From JBBQYD01 sp942493075 (GTDB lineage: Bacteria > Verrucomicrobiota > Verrucomicrobiia > Limisphaerales > UBA8199): a DNA stretch of 64,000 nt. Location of the stretch: contig OW818681.1 of NCBI GenBank assembly GCA_942493075.1, forward strand, positions 1,178,001 through 1,242,000, given 5' to 3'. Under the pieces are notes generated by a model. That model was not told the origin of the DNA. It saw only the letters and a list, made by a program, of their open reading frames with translations, and ran no database searches. Shown one piece after another: positions 48,069 to 59,314 of this stretch; the stretch's first letter is position 1; the number at the start of each line of letters is the position of its first letter. Both the position numbers and the translations under genes were made by a program.

Positions 48069-51000
48069 ATGAGCCTGACTGCCGCCCAAATAAAAGCGAT
48101 CCGCGTGCGTGGAAACGTCGTGCTATCGGCTGGTGCCGGCACGGGTAAAACGCGCACGTTGGTTGAGCGCTGTCTCGGCTGCCTCCTCGCCGAGGCTCCA
48201 CCAGTCCCTATCTCAGAAATGCTGCTGGTGACCTTCACCGAGGCAGCGGCCGCTGAGATGCGGCACCGGATTCGCTCACGATTAGAGGAGGAGCTGGCAA
48301 AGAACGAAGGTGATGAACGTTTGCAGGAGCAGTTGGCACTTTTTGACCAGGCAAATATCGGAACACTTCACGGATTCTGTTTTAAGCTGGTAAGACAGCA
48401 TTTCCACGAGCTGCAGCTTGATCCTCAGCTTGCTGTGATGCCGCAGGAAGAGGCACGGCTGGTTGCGAACGAAACTCTTGAACAAATTCTCAAGGAGCAT
48501 TACGAAGCCCAGAGCGGCGAGTCTGCGGCCGTTCGTGAACTGATCGCTTCCTATGGCCGGGACGGCGATGGTGCCGTCCGCAGGCTGGTCTTGAGGTTGC
48601 ATGAGTACAGCCAAACCTTGCCAGATCCTCAAGGATGGTTGAGAGCACAGCGGAGTTTCTTTGCATCCGCCGAACCTGCCGCTTGGGACGAATGGCTGAA
48701 GAACAAGATCGGCGAGTGGCGCAACGAGTGGACAGAGACGCTCGCTTCAGGTGCGCATGACAATCAAGTGGGGCAGGCTTGCCTCCAGATCCTAAAGAAA
48801 CTGCCGGACGGTTTATCGCGAGAGGAGTTGGGAGAGGCTCTGAAAGAACTGGAATCTGCCTGCCTCGACTGCCCACGCGGGAAGATCGGAGCTTGGCTTG
48901 GGCCGCTGGAAGAACTCCGAAAGGACATCACATTCCTAAGGTCTCTGATTCCCGGAGTTGCCGGTGATCCGCTGGCAGAGGATTGGGAATGGGTGCGCGG
49001 TCGGATGGGATCGCTACTCGACCTCTGTGAATCGTTTGGACGGAGGTTTGCTGAAGCAAAGAGAGAGACTGGATTGGTCGATTTCCACGATCTCGAACAG
49101 CACGCGTTGACCTTGCTTTGGGATCGATCCTCTCGACGTCCGACTGCCGTCGCCGAGCATTGGCGGCGGCAACTGCGTTATGTGTTTGTTGATGAGTACC
49201 AGGATATCAACGCCGCGCAGGATAAGATTATTGCCATGCTCAGCCGCGATGGCGGTGAATCAAACCGTTTCCTGGTGGGCGATGTGAAACAGAGCATCTA
49301 TCGTTTTCGGCTCGCCAATCCACGGATCTTTCAAGGCTACATGCAGGCTTGGGGGAATGGGAGCGAGCCGGACGAATCAAGGCTGAACCATACATTGCCA
49401 CTCGTCGAGAATTTCCGGACCCGAGAGAGGTTGCTGGGGTTCGTTAATTCGGTTTTCGAGCTAATCATGCGCCCTGAGGTGGGGGGCATTGCATACGATG
49501 ATGGCGCACGGTTGGTGTTCGGTGCTCCTGAAGCCCGTGTGCAACTCAGCGCTTCGGCCAGCTCCGAGCCGTGCGTTGAGGTCCATCTTCGTCTGAAAAG
49601 CCGTGCCTCAGGAACAGCAGAAGATGAAGCATTGCTTGAGTTGGCAGATTTGGAGGAAGCCAGCAAGGAAGCGCGGCTCGTTGGTTTGCGACTCAAACAA
49701 CTGAAAGACGAGAGCTTTGGCGTTTTTGATGCAGGAGCATTTCGTCCGATGCGTTGGAGCGACGCCGCGATCTTGCTGCGTTCGCCCAGCGGCAAGGCGG
49801 AGAACTACGCCCAGGAGTTTGCCCGCCTCGGGATTCCCCTAGCCATCAGCCGCGCCAGTTTTTACGAAGGCCAGGAGATTAAGGATTTCGTTTGTCTGCT
49901 GCAATGCCTCGACAATCCGGTTCAGGATGCCTCTTTAGTAGCCGTCCTCCGTTCTCCATTCGTCGGCATGAGGTTGGAAGAGTTGGGCAGGGTGCGGTTG
50001 GCTGCCAAAGGTTTTTTCTGGTTTGCCGTGAAACGTTTCATGCTGTCTGGCAAACCATCGGAGCAGGAAACAAATCCGGCGTCGTCGATGGCCAACGCGG
50101 CACTTTCTGCGGAGCCCGCACCAGTCGTGCAAGCGCCCATCAAGGGGCGCGGCAAACGACGCGGCCCTGTCCATCCGGCGCAATTGGAATTGGGACTCAG
50201 CGTTCAGCCGATCCCGCCTCGCGCCGCGCCGCACACCACCCTTTCCGGCGAGGATGTGCAGCCGGTGTCTCCTGAGAGAAATGCTGACCCTGCCTCGGCC
50301 GCAGCTTACAGTAAGCTGGAGCTTTTCTTGGAACGCTATGCCCGCTGGCGCAGGCTTGCCCGGCAGGGTTCGCTGTCCAAGTGTCTGGAAACCATCCTGG
50401 CTGAAACCCAGTATGATCGTTGGTTGCTGAGCCAGCCAAGAGGTCAACAGCGGCGGATGAATGTGGAACGCTTGCTGGGGCTCGCCCGGCAATTTGACCA
50501 GTTTCAACGCCAGGGACTGTTCCGTTTCTTACGCTTCCTGAAGGCGCAACAGGAGGCGGATGCTAGTCCGGATGCTCCAGAGTCGGTCGGTGAAGATGCC
50601 GTGAGGTTGATGAGCATTCACCAGAGCAAAGGCTTGGAATTTCCTGTCGTAGCGCTGGGCGATTTAGGCAAGGCATTCAATGCTTCTGATTTGAATCAGC
50701 CAGTCATTCTCGATGACCAGTATGGGCTCTGCCCAATGATCCGTCCTCCCGGGGCAGCCGTCCAGTATCCGAGTGTGGCGCATTGGCTCGCGCGAAGAAG
50801 GCAGCACGCGGAACTGTTGGGAGACGAACTGCGTCTGCTCTACGTAGCCATGACCCGGGCTCGGGATCGACTGATCCTGACGGGCAGCCTCAGCAAATCG
50901 AAACTGGAGAGGTTCTCGGAGGCGAACCTGGATGCCCCAGAGCGATGGCTGGCTCGGGCGCAATCTTATGCAGACTGGATCGGGCTTTGGTTCGGTCGCA

Positions 51001-51863
51001 ACGTGGGAGCGAAGCTGCAGGAATCAAAACAAGGCAAGAGCGAGCATGTGTTGTGGTGGTTCTATGAGGATGCGGATCTTCTGCTTGAAGCCGAAACCGA
51101 GCCAGCCAGCGGGGCGGTTTCAGATCCAAGCCAGGACGTGGATTGGACGGCCATGCTCTCCCGTGTGCGATGGACATACCCTCACGCCGGAGCAACCAGA
51201 GAGCCGGCCAAAGCCTCTGTGTCAGCGTTGAAAAAGCGCGCCATGCTCGAAATGGAAGACGAGATTGCGCGCCCTCCACAACTACAGCCGTTGCCAGAGA
51301 TTCGCCCAGGCAAGCGCAAGAGTTCAGGTCTGTCTGCCGCAGAAGTTGGTTCGGCTCACCATACGTTCATGGAGCATCTGGACCTCGACCTCGAACCAGC
51401 TGTTCCCGTTTATAAACAGGAGCTGGCTCGCATTGAGGAGGCGGGATTTCTTAGCGAGGATTTGGCGAAGGCAGTGAGACTTGATCGCGTGCTGGACTTC
51501 TGGAATTCGCAGGTCGGCACTCTGATCTGTTCCCAACGGGCGAACGTCCGGCGTGAACTTTCATTTACGGCAAGGTTCAGTCCCAGGGACTTGGCGGAGT
51601 TGTTCGGAATCCAAGCTGTGCAGGCAGGCGATGAGGTTGTCGTGGTGCAGGGGACTGCGGATTTGGCTGTCATTCTCCGCTCCGAGCTTTGGATACTCGA
51701 TTTCAAGACCGACCATATCGGCGAGGACCAGTTGGCTGATCGAACGGCATTCTACCGCGGGCAGCTCGCGCTATACGCAAAGGCTCTTTCGGCAATCCAT
51801 AACAAACCCGTAACCCATCGCTGGCTTCATTTCCTGGCCCTCGGACGCACCATGGATGTCTAA
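48069..51863 (+). CDS. addA: AddA helicase-nuclease subunit
   Basis: A 1264-residue UvrD-type helicase with nuclease domain. Helicase motifs: I SAGAGTGKTRTLVERC, Ia LLVTFTEAAAAEMRHRIR, II VFVDEYQDINAAQ, III FLVGDVKQSIYRFRLANP, V SIHQSKGLEFPVV, VI LLYVAMTRARDRLILTG. The C-terminal nuclease domain shows a Glu-His pair (GSAHHTFMEH) and the catalytic WILDFKTDHIG with the RGQLALYAKAL helix. A ~100-residue Pro/Ala-rich insert at ~690-760 (IKGRGKRRGPVHPAQLELGL) is unusual. It lies 8 bp after addB and forms a complex with it. It is convergent with the alpha-2-macroglobulin gene. Confidence 0.94.
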   Translation: MSLTAAQIKAIRVRGNVVLSAGAGTGKTRTLVERCLGCLLAEAPPVPISEMLLVTFTEAAAAEMRHRIRSRLEEELAKNEGDERLQEQLALFDQANIGTLHGFCFKLVRQHFHELQLDPQLAVMPQEEARLVANETLEQILKEHYEAQSGESAAVRELIASYGRDGDGAVRRLVLRLHEYSQTLPDPQGWLRAQRSFFASAEPAAWDEWLKNKIGEWRNEWTETLASGAHDNQVGQACLQILKKLPDGLSREELGEALKELESACLDCPRGKIGAWLGPLEELRKDITFLRSLIPGVAGDPLAEDWEWVRGRMGSLLDLCESFGRRFAEAKRETGLVDFHDLEQHALTLLWDRSSRRPTAVAEHWRRQLRYVFVDEYQDINAAQDKIIAMLSRDGGESNRFLVGDVKQSIYRFRLANPRIFQGYMQAWGNGSEPDESRLNHTLPLVENFRTRERLLGFVNSVFELIMRPEVGGIAYDDGARLVFGAPEARVQLSASASSEPCVEVHLRLKSRASGTAEDEALLELADLEEASKEARLVGLRLKQLKDESFGVFDAGAFRPMRWSDAAILLRSPSGKAENYAQEFARLGIPLAISRASFYEGQEIKDFVCLLQCLDNPVQDASLVAVLRSPFVGMRLEELGRVRLAAKGFFWFAVKRFMLSGKPSEQETNPASSMANAALSAEPAPVVQAPIKGRGKRRGPVHPAQLELGLSVQPIPPRAAPHTTLSGEDVQPVSPERNADPASAAAYSKLELFLERYARWRRLARQGSLSKCLETILAETQYDRWLLSQPRGQQRRMNVERLLGLARQFDQFQRQGLFRFLRFLKAQQEADASPDAPESVGEDAVRLMSIHQSKGLEFPVVALGDLGKAFNASDLNQPVILDDQYGLCPMIRPPGAAVQYPSVAHWLARRRQHAELLGDELRLLYVAMTRARDRLILTGSLSKSKLERFSEANLDAPERWLARAQSYADWIGLWFGRNVGAKLQESKQGKSEHVLWWFYEDADLLLEAETEPASGAVSDPSQDVDWTAMLSRVRWTYPHAGATREPAKASVSALKKRAMLEMEDEIARPPQLQPLPEIRPGKRKSSGLSAAEVGSAHHTFMEHLDLDLEPAVPVYKQELARIEEAGFLSEDLAKAVRLDRVLDFWNSQVGTLICSQRANVRRELSFTARFSPRDLAELFGIQAVQAGDEVVVVQGTADLAVILRSELWILDFKTDHIGEDQLADRTAFYRGQLALYAKALSAIHNKPVTHRWLHFLALGRTMDV

Positions 51864-51875
51864 CCAGGGTAACAA

Positions 51876-54737
51876 CTAATCCTCGGCTGGGCTTGCCTGA
51901 ACAACGGTCGGCTCGCTTAAGGCGAACCGGTTCGGTCGGTACATCGCCTCAATTTTGGCGGCAGGAGCCGTTGCTGTTCCGGCTGCCCTGACACGCGCCA
52001 AATATCGCAGTTGGTAGGTGCCTGGTTCCACCCAGTTGGCAAAGAAAAGCATCCGATCCTTCCTTGCCTCCTGAAAGCTACCCGGCCAATATCCCAACTC
52101 CCTTTTTTCAAGCAGGGCCTGGTCGGCGGCGCGGATCTGCTGGGTTCGAAACTCGGGATTCACAATCTCCAGAACGGCAGGCAGCGGGTCGTTTACCGCC
52201 ACATATTGGGTTTGTTCGAGCACGTTGATTTCCAGGATTGCCAGCACACGGTCGCCCACACGCAAATCCTGCAGACCAAGTAGTTCTTGCTGATCCCCCA
52301 GCTTCTGATAACTGCGCTTAAGAACGAAACCTTGTCCGACTTTCTCTTTAGGAGGATTTGCCGGGCGTGATTCGATCGTAACGGTGGAGAACAGGTCTTT
52401 CTGGCGTGCCGGCAGGCTCAGCGTTGCCGCTGGAGCGGAGTTTGAAAACGCATAGGTGCAGGTGAACACGCGGTTGGTTCCTGAGAGTTCGAACGGGACC
52501 GAAGCACCAGCATAATGCACATGTCCGGAGATCTGTCCGTCGCCGGTCTCGAATTTCTCTGCGTAACGGCTTAAGGCAAGCAAAGCCCATGCGTTGCCTT
52601 GCGTGGTGCCCCAATCTCCCTCCGCGCGCACATGGAGCAGTTCTGTCAGGAGGCGGTCGACGCTCTCCAGGTCTGGCAGGCATTCCATCTGCGCCAGCAA
52701 CAGAATAGCCTTCGTGCGAGCGGGAGATCCGAAGCTAGAACTTTCCTCCTGCTGATCCGGTGCCTGCGCTAACAATTCGGCAACCATTGAAGGCGACCCA
52801 CCGCTTGTGTGCACTGCCAGCGCGAGCAACGCCCGGTTTTCGGCAGAAAGCCTGCCACGTTGATTGAACCATTGCTCATGGTAGGCCGGCTCAGCACGTT
52901 TCGCGTGGGCGAGACTATAGAGGGACAGACAGGCGACTTCTGCGTCCTCGGTTTCCCGCAGGGTCTTTCCCAAATAAGTGTAGAGCTGCTGAAGCTCGGA
53001 TTCCGGAACTGCAAAGCCTCCTTGCTTGGCCAGCGTGAGCACAAAAGCGCCATAAGCACTCGCCCAAGGCATCGGTTCACTTTCGCCGGGCCAGTAGCTG
53101 ATGCCGCCAGAACTCGTCTGCATGCTGAGCAGTCGGGCAACGCCCTTAGCCACGGCTTGGGCCTGTGTGAGATTGGTTCGTAGCGCCCCTGATTCGGAAC
53201 CCACACTAGCGAGGTTTGAGGCCACGATCCAAGGCAGCAGGCTGGAACTCGTTTGCTCTGCGCACCCATAGGGATAATGCAAAAGTTTGTGGATTGATTC
53301 TGCAACTTCGAGCAAACGGGTGTTGCTGAGCTTGATGCTGATGGTTCCTTTGCCTTCCAACAGCCATGGATCAGCCTTTCGCAAAAGGTTTACACCCGGT
53401 TCAGGCCGTTCTCCCAGCACCTCTCGAAGCAACGGACGAGCAGAGCCCACCGCAATCGTGCTGAGCACGGCGTCAGTAAACGCAGAGCCTGGTTCCGATT
53501 TGGCGAAACGTGTGCGCCACGTCCATGTTGCCTGTCCGACTGAAGCAAATCGCACTGGGAATTCACAGAAGGCTGAGCCGTGTGCTGCAATCTGAACATG
53601 TTGGCTGAGCTTTTTGTCAGTCGCACCCTTTGACTGCGTCAGTTCATCCAATTCAAGGGAAACCAGCACCTCGCCTGCCTCGCCGGTCTGGTTTTGAACC
53701 ACCGCCCTCGCGACTATTTCATCGTTTTCATGGGCGAACTGGGGCAGAGCAGGGGACAGCAGGAGTGGTTTGGAGATTTCGAAAGCTGTCTTCCCGGCAC
53801 CGAATTGATTGTGACCCGCATGCGCCACTGCAACCAATCGATAGCGAGTTATGCTATCAGGAGCCGTGAAGCTGACAGAGGCTCGTCCTTGTGCATCCGC
53901 TCGGATGTTCGCACTCCAAAACGCGCACGCCAGAAACTTGCGCCGGATTGTCGCTGCATCAGCGCCATCGCCACCAAGGAATCCTTTATTGTGAAAACTG
54001 AGCGCATCCAGGTCTTCCGTCAGCAGGTTGGGCAACGAGATGCTCGAAGTCACCCTTAGCGGCTTTGGCGCATAGAAGAAACTGTGCGGATCAGGCGTCT
54101 CCTGGCCTGTGAGGCTTGCTATCCCCTCGTCCACAGCATAGACCGTCAGCCAGGCATTCGATACGCCTTCACCAGCGGCGTTTCTTACTTGCGCCTCCGC
54201 CCTAACAAGGGCTCCTGGAAGGTAGTTCGTTCCATGGCAATTCACCTCCACGCTCAATCGAGTCGAGGGATCGACGACATCCAGGCTGACAAACCCAGCG
54301 CGGTAATCGGGTTGCTGAATAGTCCGTGGGCAGTTCTCGGCTCCACGTAACAGTGTCACAGACACCACCACATTCGGCACATCATTGGATGTCAGCGGAA
54401 TTTCAATGACTGGCGAGTTCCCTTCCAGCTTCGTCCAGAAGGAACGCAGCACTCGTTCTCGTTCCAGCGTGACCAAGGCCTCCCCGCTGAAAGGCGCTTC
54501 AACCAACACTCGTGCCGTCTGGCCGACCGTATACGAGGCGCGATCCGCCTGCAGTTCCAGCCTGACATCATTGCGATAGTCCCACGATACGGCGTCGGCC
54601 GCTGAAACGCTGAATTCCGTCGATGCCAGCACCGGGTTCCCCTTGGCGTCCGATGACGAGATCTCCAGCCGATAATCTCCGGCAGAGGTCGCAGTCAGAC
54701 CTGGAATAGGCATGCCGCGCCATTTGCCAGGGTTGTT
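51876..54737 (-). pseudogene. Alpha-2-macroglobulin, C-terminal part, out of frame
   Basis: About 953 residues continuing the alpha-2-macroglobulin from the preceding frame; the open frame extends to 54965, but residues before 54737 look non-coding. Homology resumes at NNPGKWRGMPIPGLTATSAG. It contains macroglobulin domains, the thioester motif PYGCAEQTSSS (Cys codon 53262-53264), an alpha-helical thioester-domain region (ALRTNLTQAQAVAKGVARLL, WALLALSRYAEKFETGDGQI) and the receptor-type C-terminal domain ending VVQASPAED. An intact thioester implies a protease-trapping molecule that can covalently capture attacking enzymes in the periplasm. A one-base shift near 54740 separates it from the N-terminal half. 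Confidence 0.8.
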
Positions 54738-57573
54738 AAGAAGAAACCAATTGTGCGGGGGTGATCGTGATTGTTTTTTCAACCGCGTTCGTAATCCGTG
54801 GTTCATTCCGGTAGCGGATGGCTCCCCCAGCGCCCTGAACCCGAACGCTGTGCCATTGAATTTGAACCAGCTTAACCTGGGCTGTGATGTTCTCTTGCCA
54901 GGGATTTCCCTTCGAATCCACGGCCACGGTTTCAATCGGCAGTTCCTCCCCGGCATAGAGCACATCTTTGGTTGCTTTCAGTCCAAGATAAAACTCGGAA
55001 CTGTGCCGTAGGAACTCAGCGCGGCTTGTGACGGTTTGCTGGTTGAGATCTGTGACCTCCACCAGGAGTGATGCCGATCTCGGCTGAGGCGCTTTCTGAT
55101 TCAGGGGGAGTTCGGGGCGGATCGTCATGTTCGTGCCAGTCAGGAGACTCTCGCCCGTTTCAGCAACCGTAGCTCCACTGCGGTTATTTCCTTCGCTGGC
55201 AACATGACGGAAACGGAACCCGCTGAACGCCGATGGATTCAGAGGCGCATCCTCAGTTTCCAAGGTCCATTTGACGCGCGCACCTGTTACAGGCTTTCCA
55301 AAGTAATAACGAGCAGATACCGGCAACTCGATCGGCTCGTTCGGACGCAGCGCCGACGGACAAATCAAGCTGATCTCGAAAGCGTTTGGTTCGAAATCCG
55401 CCACGCGGAAGTCGTGTGTAAAGTTCTGTTCGCCTACCCGGAGTGTTACCCGGTATTCTCCTCGCACTTCAGCCGTGAGCGGCAGGTCACCGGACCAGGT
55501 ACCTTCCGCGTTGAAAACCACGTTGCTTTTGAAGAAGCTTCGCCACCGGGCATCAGTCGCTTCCAATTCGCCGGTCAGATTGAGAGGGGTTCGCAGCCCG
55601 TTCGTTGTCCAATCCCGCGCGATGATCTGCAGGTGGACGCTCTCGCCGGGACGATACAGGTCACGGTCACTGATGATCATGACCCGCCGATCTTCACCGG
55701 GTTCGTAATAGGTGTTGAGACCGTAATGATAGATGGGTAAACGGTGATCCTCCAGGTTCAGCACGTGCAGGTCGTCCCCTTGTTGAACTGCGATCCACTG
55801 TGCATTCGTGTGATTGGGCAGGCTGGCGGTTCCCTGGGAATCCGTTCTGGCTTCAGAAAGAACCTCGTTTTCGTTGCTTAAGAGCCGGGCCATTGCTCCG
55901 GCTACCGGTGTACCTTTCGCATACGAGAACACGCTTGCTGTTACCTGTGCGGCTTCGCTTTTCCAAATGATCCCCAGATCGGTGAGTTGGATGAGAGTCT
56001 GCGTGCCCAGGGCGGGCAAATCGGAATTCCTACTGGAAACCCGCTCCGCACTGACGAAAACGACGCCATGTTTGCGATCTCCGAGGATTTCGTTCCAATC
56101 CAGCATAGTGGTGACCGCCTCATCGGGAGCGTTGGTGATTAGAATCTCTCGGCGAAAAATGGTGCGGCCTGGCACCAGGTTGAGATCGATTTGTTGGAAC
56201 GGCTCAGTCCAGGACTCGCGATCTTCCCAGGAGCGCCGATAGCTCTGGTAGCCGCGTAATGCGTGAACGGCGGTTGGGCCTTCCAGGAGCTTTGCCCGGA
56301 CGAGGACCGTCCCGACATTCACTGAGAGCAAGGGCAGACGGCGGTGTCCGTCAGCTAATTGATCCCGCGAAAGCCCGGGGAAGTAGAGGCGCGGGGATAC
56401 AGGTGGGACCAGGAGTTTAACTTCCGCCGGTTTTTCGAGCTGGAAGGGTTCCTCCGCGCAGAGTCCAGCCCTCAACCTGAACAGATATTCCGTGCCACCC
56501 TGGAAGCCGCCACGGAGCACGATGGAGTTATCGGCTAGCATTACGTGCAGATTGGTCACCTCAGGGCTTACCTGGACCCATTCGCCGATGGTGTTGGTGT
56601 ATTGCAGGGAAAGGCGCTTCGAAAAGTTCAAGCGAACCCATGGTGCAGCATGGATTACGTGCTGAGCGTCGGCATCTGTGAACTCAAATGGCGTAACATC
56701 TCCCACCGGCAGGTGCATGCTTTGAGACAAGCTGAGTGCTCCGGTCGAACCAGGTAACCCACGTTCCACTTTCAATCGCCAACCTTTCCCAAGCGGCAGG
56801 GGTTCTTTTGGAGTAACGATCACCAGGTTCGGCACAACATTCGTGCTCTCATCCTGTGCGTCTTGATTCGTCGAATCGCTCGTTTGTGAGGGCAGACCTG
56901 CTTGAGAACGATAGCGGTTCTGCCAGCTCTCATCAATATCCGTTCCCCATTCATAAGAATAGGGCCGCTCTTCTCGCGTGCTGAGCCGTGCTGCGCTTTG
57001 AACCCGGCGCCCGCTTTCGTCGCTAAACTCGAAGAACTTGCTCAGATCGCGATCGGCTAGATCAGCGTTAAACAGCAACTTAATTTCCGGGAGCGAGGTT
57101 GCGTTCGTGCTCCCTTTGCGCGGCAAGCTTCCCAGGAGTGTCAGCGGCGGTGTCAGTAGCGTATAGCGTAGTTTGGCTGGAACAGGTGAGCCGTCGGCCT
57201 TTACCAGTCCCTTGTTGAGGCTGATGATGTAACGCCGATCCATCTCGAATGGTTCTTCTGGTGTGAACGTGCCACTGCGGCTTGAACGCCATGTAAAGGT
57301 GCCTCGGACGGCTGGTTCGATCTTGATCGGCGGATGGGTCGCGGGCACGCCGATAGCCTCTGCTTTCACCATGGATTCGGGAAAGCGTAACTGCAAGGTC
57401 ATGCCCGGTTCCGGTGCGGTGGTTCCCGGAATCAGTTCAACACCTTGCGCAACGTCCCGTTTCCGATGGCATCCCGTGGAAAGGAGAGCGACCAGGCATA
57501 TTAAGAGTGAGGCGACCGCCGGGGTGGCGAGTGCGCGTTTTAGGCAGCGCCGAAGTGCTGCACCAGGATTCAT
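54736..57573 (-). pseudogene. Alpha-2-macroglobulin lipoprotein, N-terminal part
   Basis: 945 residues up to a stop at 54736. The N-terminus is a signal peptide with lipobox (SLLICLVALLSTG-C-HRKRD), so the protein is lipid-anchored, probably to the periplasmic face. Macroglobulin-type beta domains follow (TFTPEEPFEMDRRYIISLNK; RDLYRPGESVHLQIIARDW). It ends NAVEKTITITPAQLVSS and then TAA in the middle of a domain that the next frame continues (+1). Both halves together give about 1900 residues, normal for bacterial alpha-2-macroglobulins. The cause may be mutation, sequencing error or a programmed shift, so the pseudogene label is provisional. No pbpC gene is adjacent. Confidence 0.8.
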
Positions 57574-57718
57574 AGAAAGCCTTCTGAGACGGTGCCGGAC
57601 ATCAGAGGAGGACAGGGAAACCGCCCTGCCAACATCTCTTTCTGTATGATCCGGGTTAACCGTGACCTGCTGATGATTACAGACGAGCGGCCTTTAGCAA
57701 ATCTTCACACATACCCTG

Positions 57719-58522
57719 TCATTTCTCCAGGTGGCGGATCTCCACCTTCCGGAACTCCACAGGATGGCTCTCGGATTGCAGCGAAATATATCCTGAGGAA
57801 ATCAGGGACGTTCCATCCTTGAGCATGAGGGCCTTGGCATCTGGATCAGATGGATCGTACTGCGGTTTCTCGTATTCCAGGACCGGTTCTCCGTTCACTC
57901 GATGAATAACACGACCGTTCCCATGGACCTCCATTTCGGCGGTGACCCATTGTTCACCATGAAAGGTCTTCGAGCGCGAATCGGTGCAATGAGCGGTATG
58001 GAGTTTATCATTCATCACCACATGGGTGCCTGGTGTGCAGAGATTTGCAGTGGTGCGGGGAGTCGAGCCGTCCCCGCCCAGGAGTTGAGCTTCAATACTG
58101 ACCGGAAAGTCCTGATCTTTGCGCATGGACGCAGGCGGTTGGCAATGGAGCATGACGCCGCTGTTTCTCAAAGCCCAGCCCGGGCCATCCGGCAATTGCT
58201 TCCCGACAAAGCGGTATTCGACCCGGATCACGTAGTTTGAAAAGGGTTCCTTGTAGAAGAGATGGCCGAAGTGGTTGTCGAATTTTTCAAAACCATCATA
58301 ACGGACACAGATAGCGCCGTTTTCAACTCGAAACGTATTGCCTGGGTTCTCACCCAAGACATAGCCACGGATCTTAGGAGTCCAACCGGTTAGATCCTTC
58401 CCATTGAACAACGAAGTCCATTTTTCTTCGGCTGACACAGAGAAAGCTGTGGCAACCGCCAGCAACAAACCGAAGAACACCGGACGAGGTTGTCCAAAGG
58501 GGAGTTTTGTTTTCGCGTGCAT
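57719..58522 (-). CDS. DUF1080 (3-keto-disaccharide hydrolase) protein
   Basis: A 267-residue exported protein from ATG 58522 (MHAKTKLPFGQPR). A signal peptide with AVATAFSVSAEE cleavage precedes the DUF1080 concanavalin-like fold: WTSLFNGKDLTGWTPKI, FRVENGAICVRYDGF, LFYKEPFSNYVIRVEYRF, GPGWALRNSGVMLHC, ending SGYISLQSESHPVEFRKVEI. Members include 3-keto-glucoside/3-keto-disaccharide hydrolases and lectin-like proteins, and are strongly expanded in Verrucomicrobiota and Planctomycetes. It would act in the periplasm or outside the cell on glycosides. The next gene on the same strand is the alpha-2-macroglobulin. Confidence 0.88.
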   Translation of the reverse strand: MHAKTKLPFGQPRPVFFGLLLAVATAFSVSAEEKWTSLFNGKDLTGWTPKIRGYVLGENPGNTFRVENGAICVRYDGFEKFDNHFGHLFYKEPFSNYVIRVEYRFVGKQLPDGPGWALRNSGVMLHCQPPASMRKDQDFPVSIEAQLLGGDGSTPRTTANLCTPGTHVVMNDKLHTAHCTDSRSKTFHGEQWVTAEMEVHGNGRVIHRVNGEPVLEYEKPQYDPSDPDAKALMLKDGTSLISSGYISLQSESHPVEFRKVEIRHLEK

Positions 58523-58599
58523 GCAGGCATGGTGAACAAGTCGCAAACGAGGTCGAGAACTTTCTGCAAATCAGGCGTAGAATCAGCGGATCTACAGGT

Positions 58600-59313
58600 T
58601 TAGCGTGCGGCGTCATCAGGCCGGGCCAGGAGTGAGCCGAGATGGTCTTTAAGCCAGACGGTTAACTCCGCGCCGCTCCAAGCCAGGGCGGCGAAGAAGA
58701 CCAGCGTGAGCAGGAAAAGGACGCAACCGGCTATGGCGGCGTAGCCATCTTCCTCCAACATTGCAGCAGCCAATAAGATGACGGTGCAAGCGGGCAAGCC
58801 ATTGCAGAAAGGAATGGGCAAAGGTAAAAGCAACAGGCATCCCGATACGAAAATCATGGCGCCGAGACTCTGGCGAAACGGTTTCCAGCGGACGAGGTAT
58901 ATCATTCGCGGACGCAGAAACCACTCCAGCCATCGGACGAGGCGGCCGGCCCCTTTAAGGAGGCTTGAGAAGAACCTCGGCGGCAGGCGGGAGTTCAACA
59001 CTCTAGCTGGGAGCCACGGCTTTTGACCGAGGGCGAGGCGCAATCCGATCACAGCGACAGCCAGGCCGAATGGGAGTGAAAGGCCAGGCAGCGGAATCGG
59101 GGTGCAGAATGGGATTGTGAGCAGGAGCAACAGGAATACGTAACCGCGGCTCTGGGTGATCTCCACGACATCCTTAACAAGCACTTCACGCTCCCCGAAG
59201 GCCTCGATTAGTCGTGCGAGTTCAACGGAGAAGCGAGCGGGAATCCGGGTTCCGGTCCCAGTGGCTCGCTCTTGGGAGCGTGGCTCACCATCCGGGTTAT
59301 GAGGCGAAACCAT
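58600..59313 (-). CDS. ExoD family membrane protein
   Basis: A 237-residue inner-membrane protein. The ExoD pattern is clear: VLVKDVVEITQSRGYVFLLL, then LLTIPFCTPIPLPGLSLPFG, LALGQKPWLPARV, and C-terminal LLPLPIPFCNGLPACTVILL with two further helices. Four to five membrane segments. ExoD was named for a rhizobial exopolysaccharide mutant; its molecular role is unclear, with links to alkaline tolerance and cation homeostasis. It starts 1 bp after the antiporter's stop, so the two share an operon; the pairing supports an ion or pH role. Confidence 0.9.
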   Translation of the reverse strand: MVSPHNPDGEPRSQERATGTGTRIPARFSVELARLIEAFGEREVLVKDVVEITQSRGYVFLLLLLTIPFCTPIPLPGLSLPFGLAVAVIGLRLALGQKPWLPARVLNSRLPPRFFSSLLKGAGRLVRWLEWFLRPRMIYLVRWKPFRQSLGAMIFVSGCLLLLPLPIPFCNGLPACTVILLAAAMLEEDGYAAIAGCVLFLLTLVFFAALAWSGAELTVWLKDHLGSLLARPDDAAR

Positions 59314-59314
59314 G

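Noticed and set aside
54738..54965. N-terminal 76 residues of the downstream alpha-2-macroglobulin frame as a separate gene start
   Set aside because: Trp/Arg/Pro-rich and unlike macroglobulin, whereas the overlapping upstream frame is clearly macroglobulin-like to 54736.
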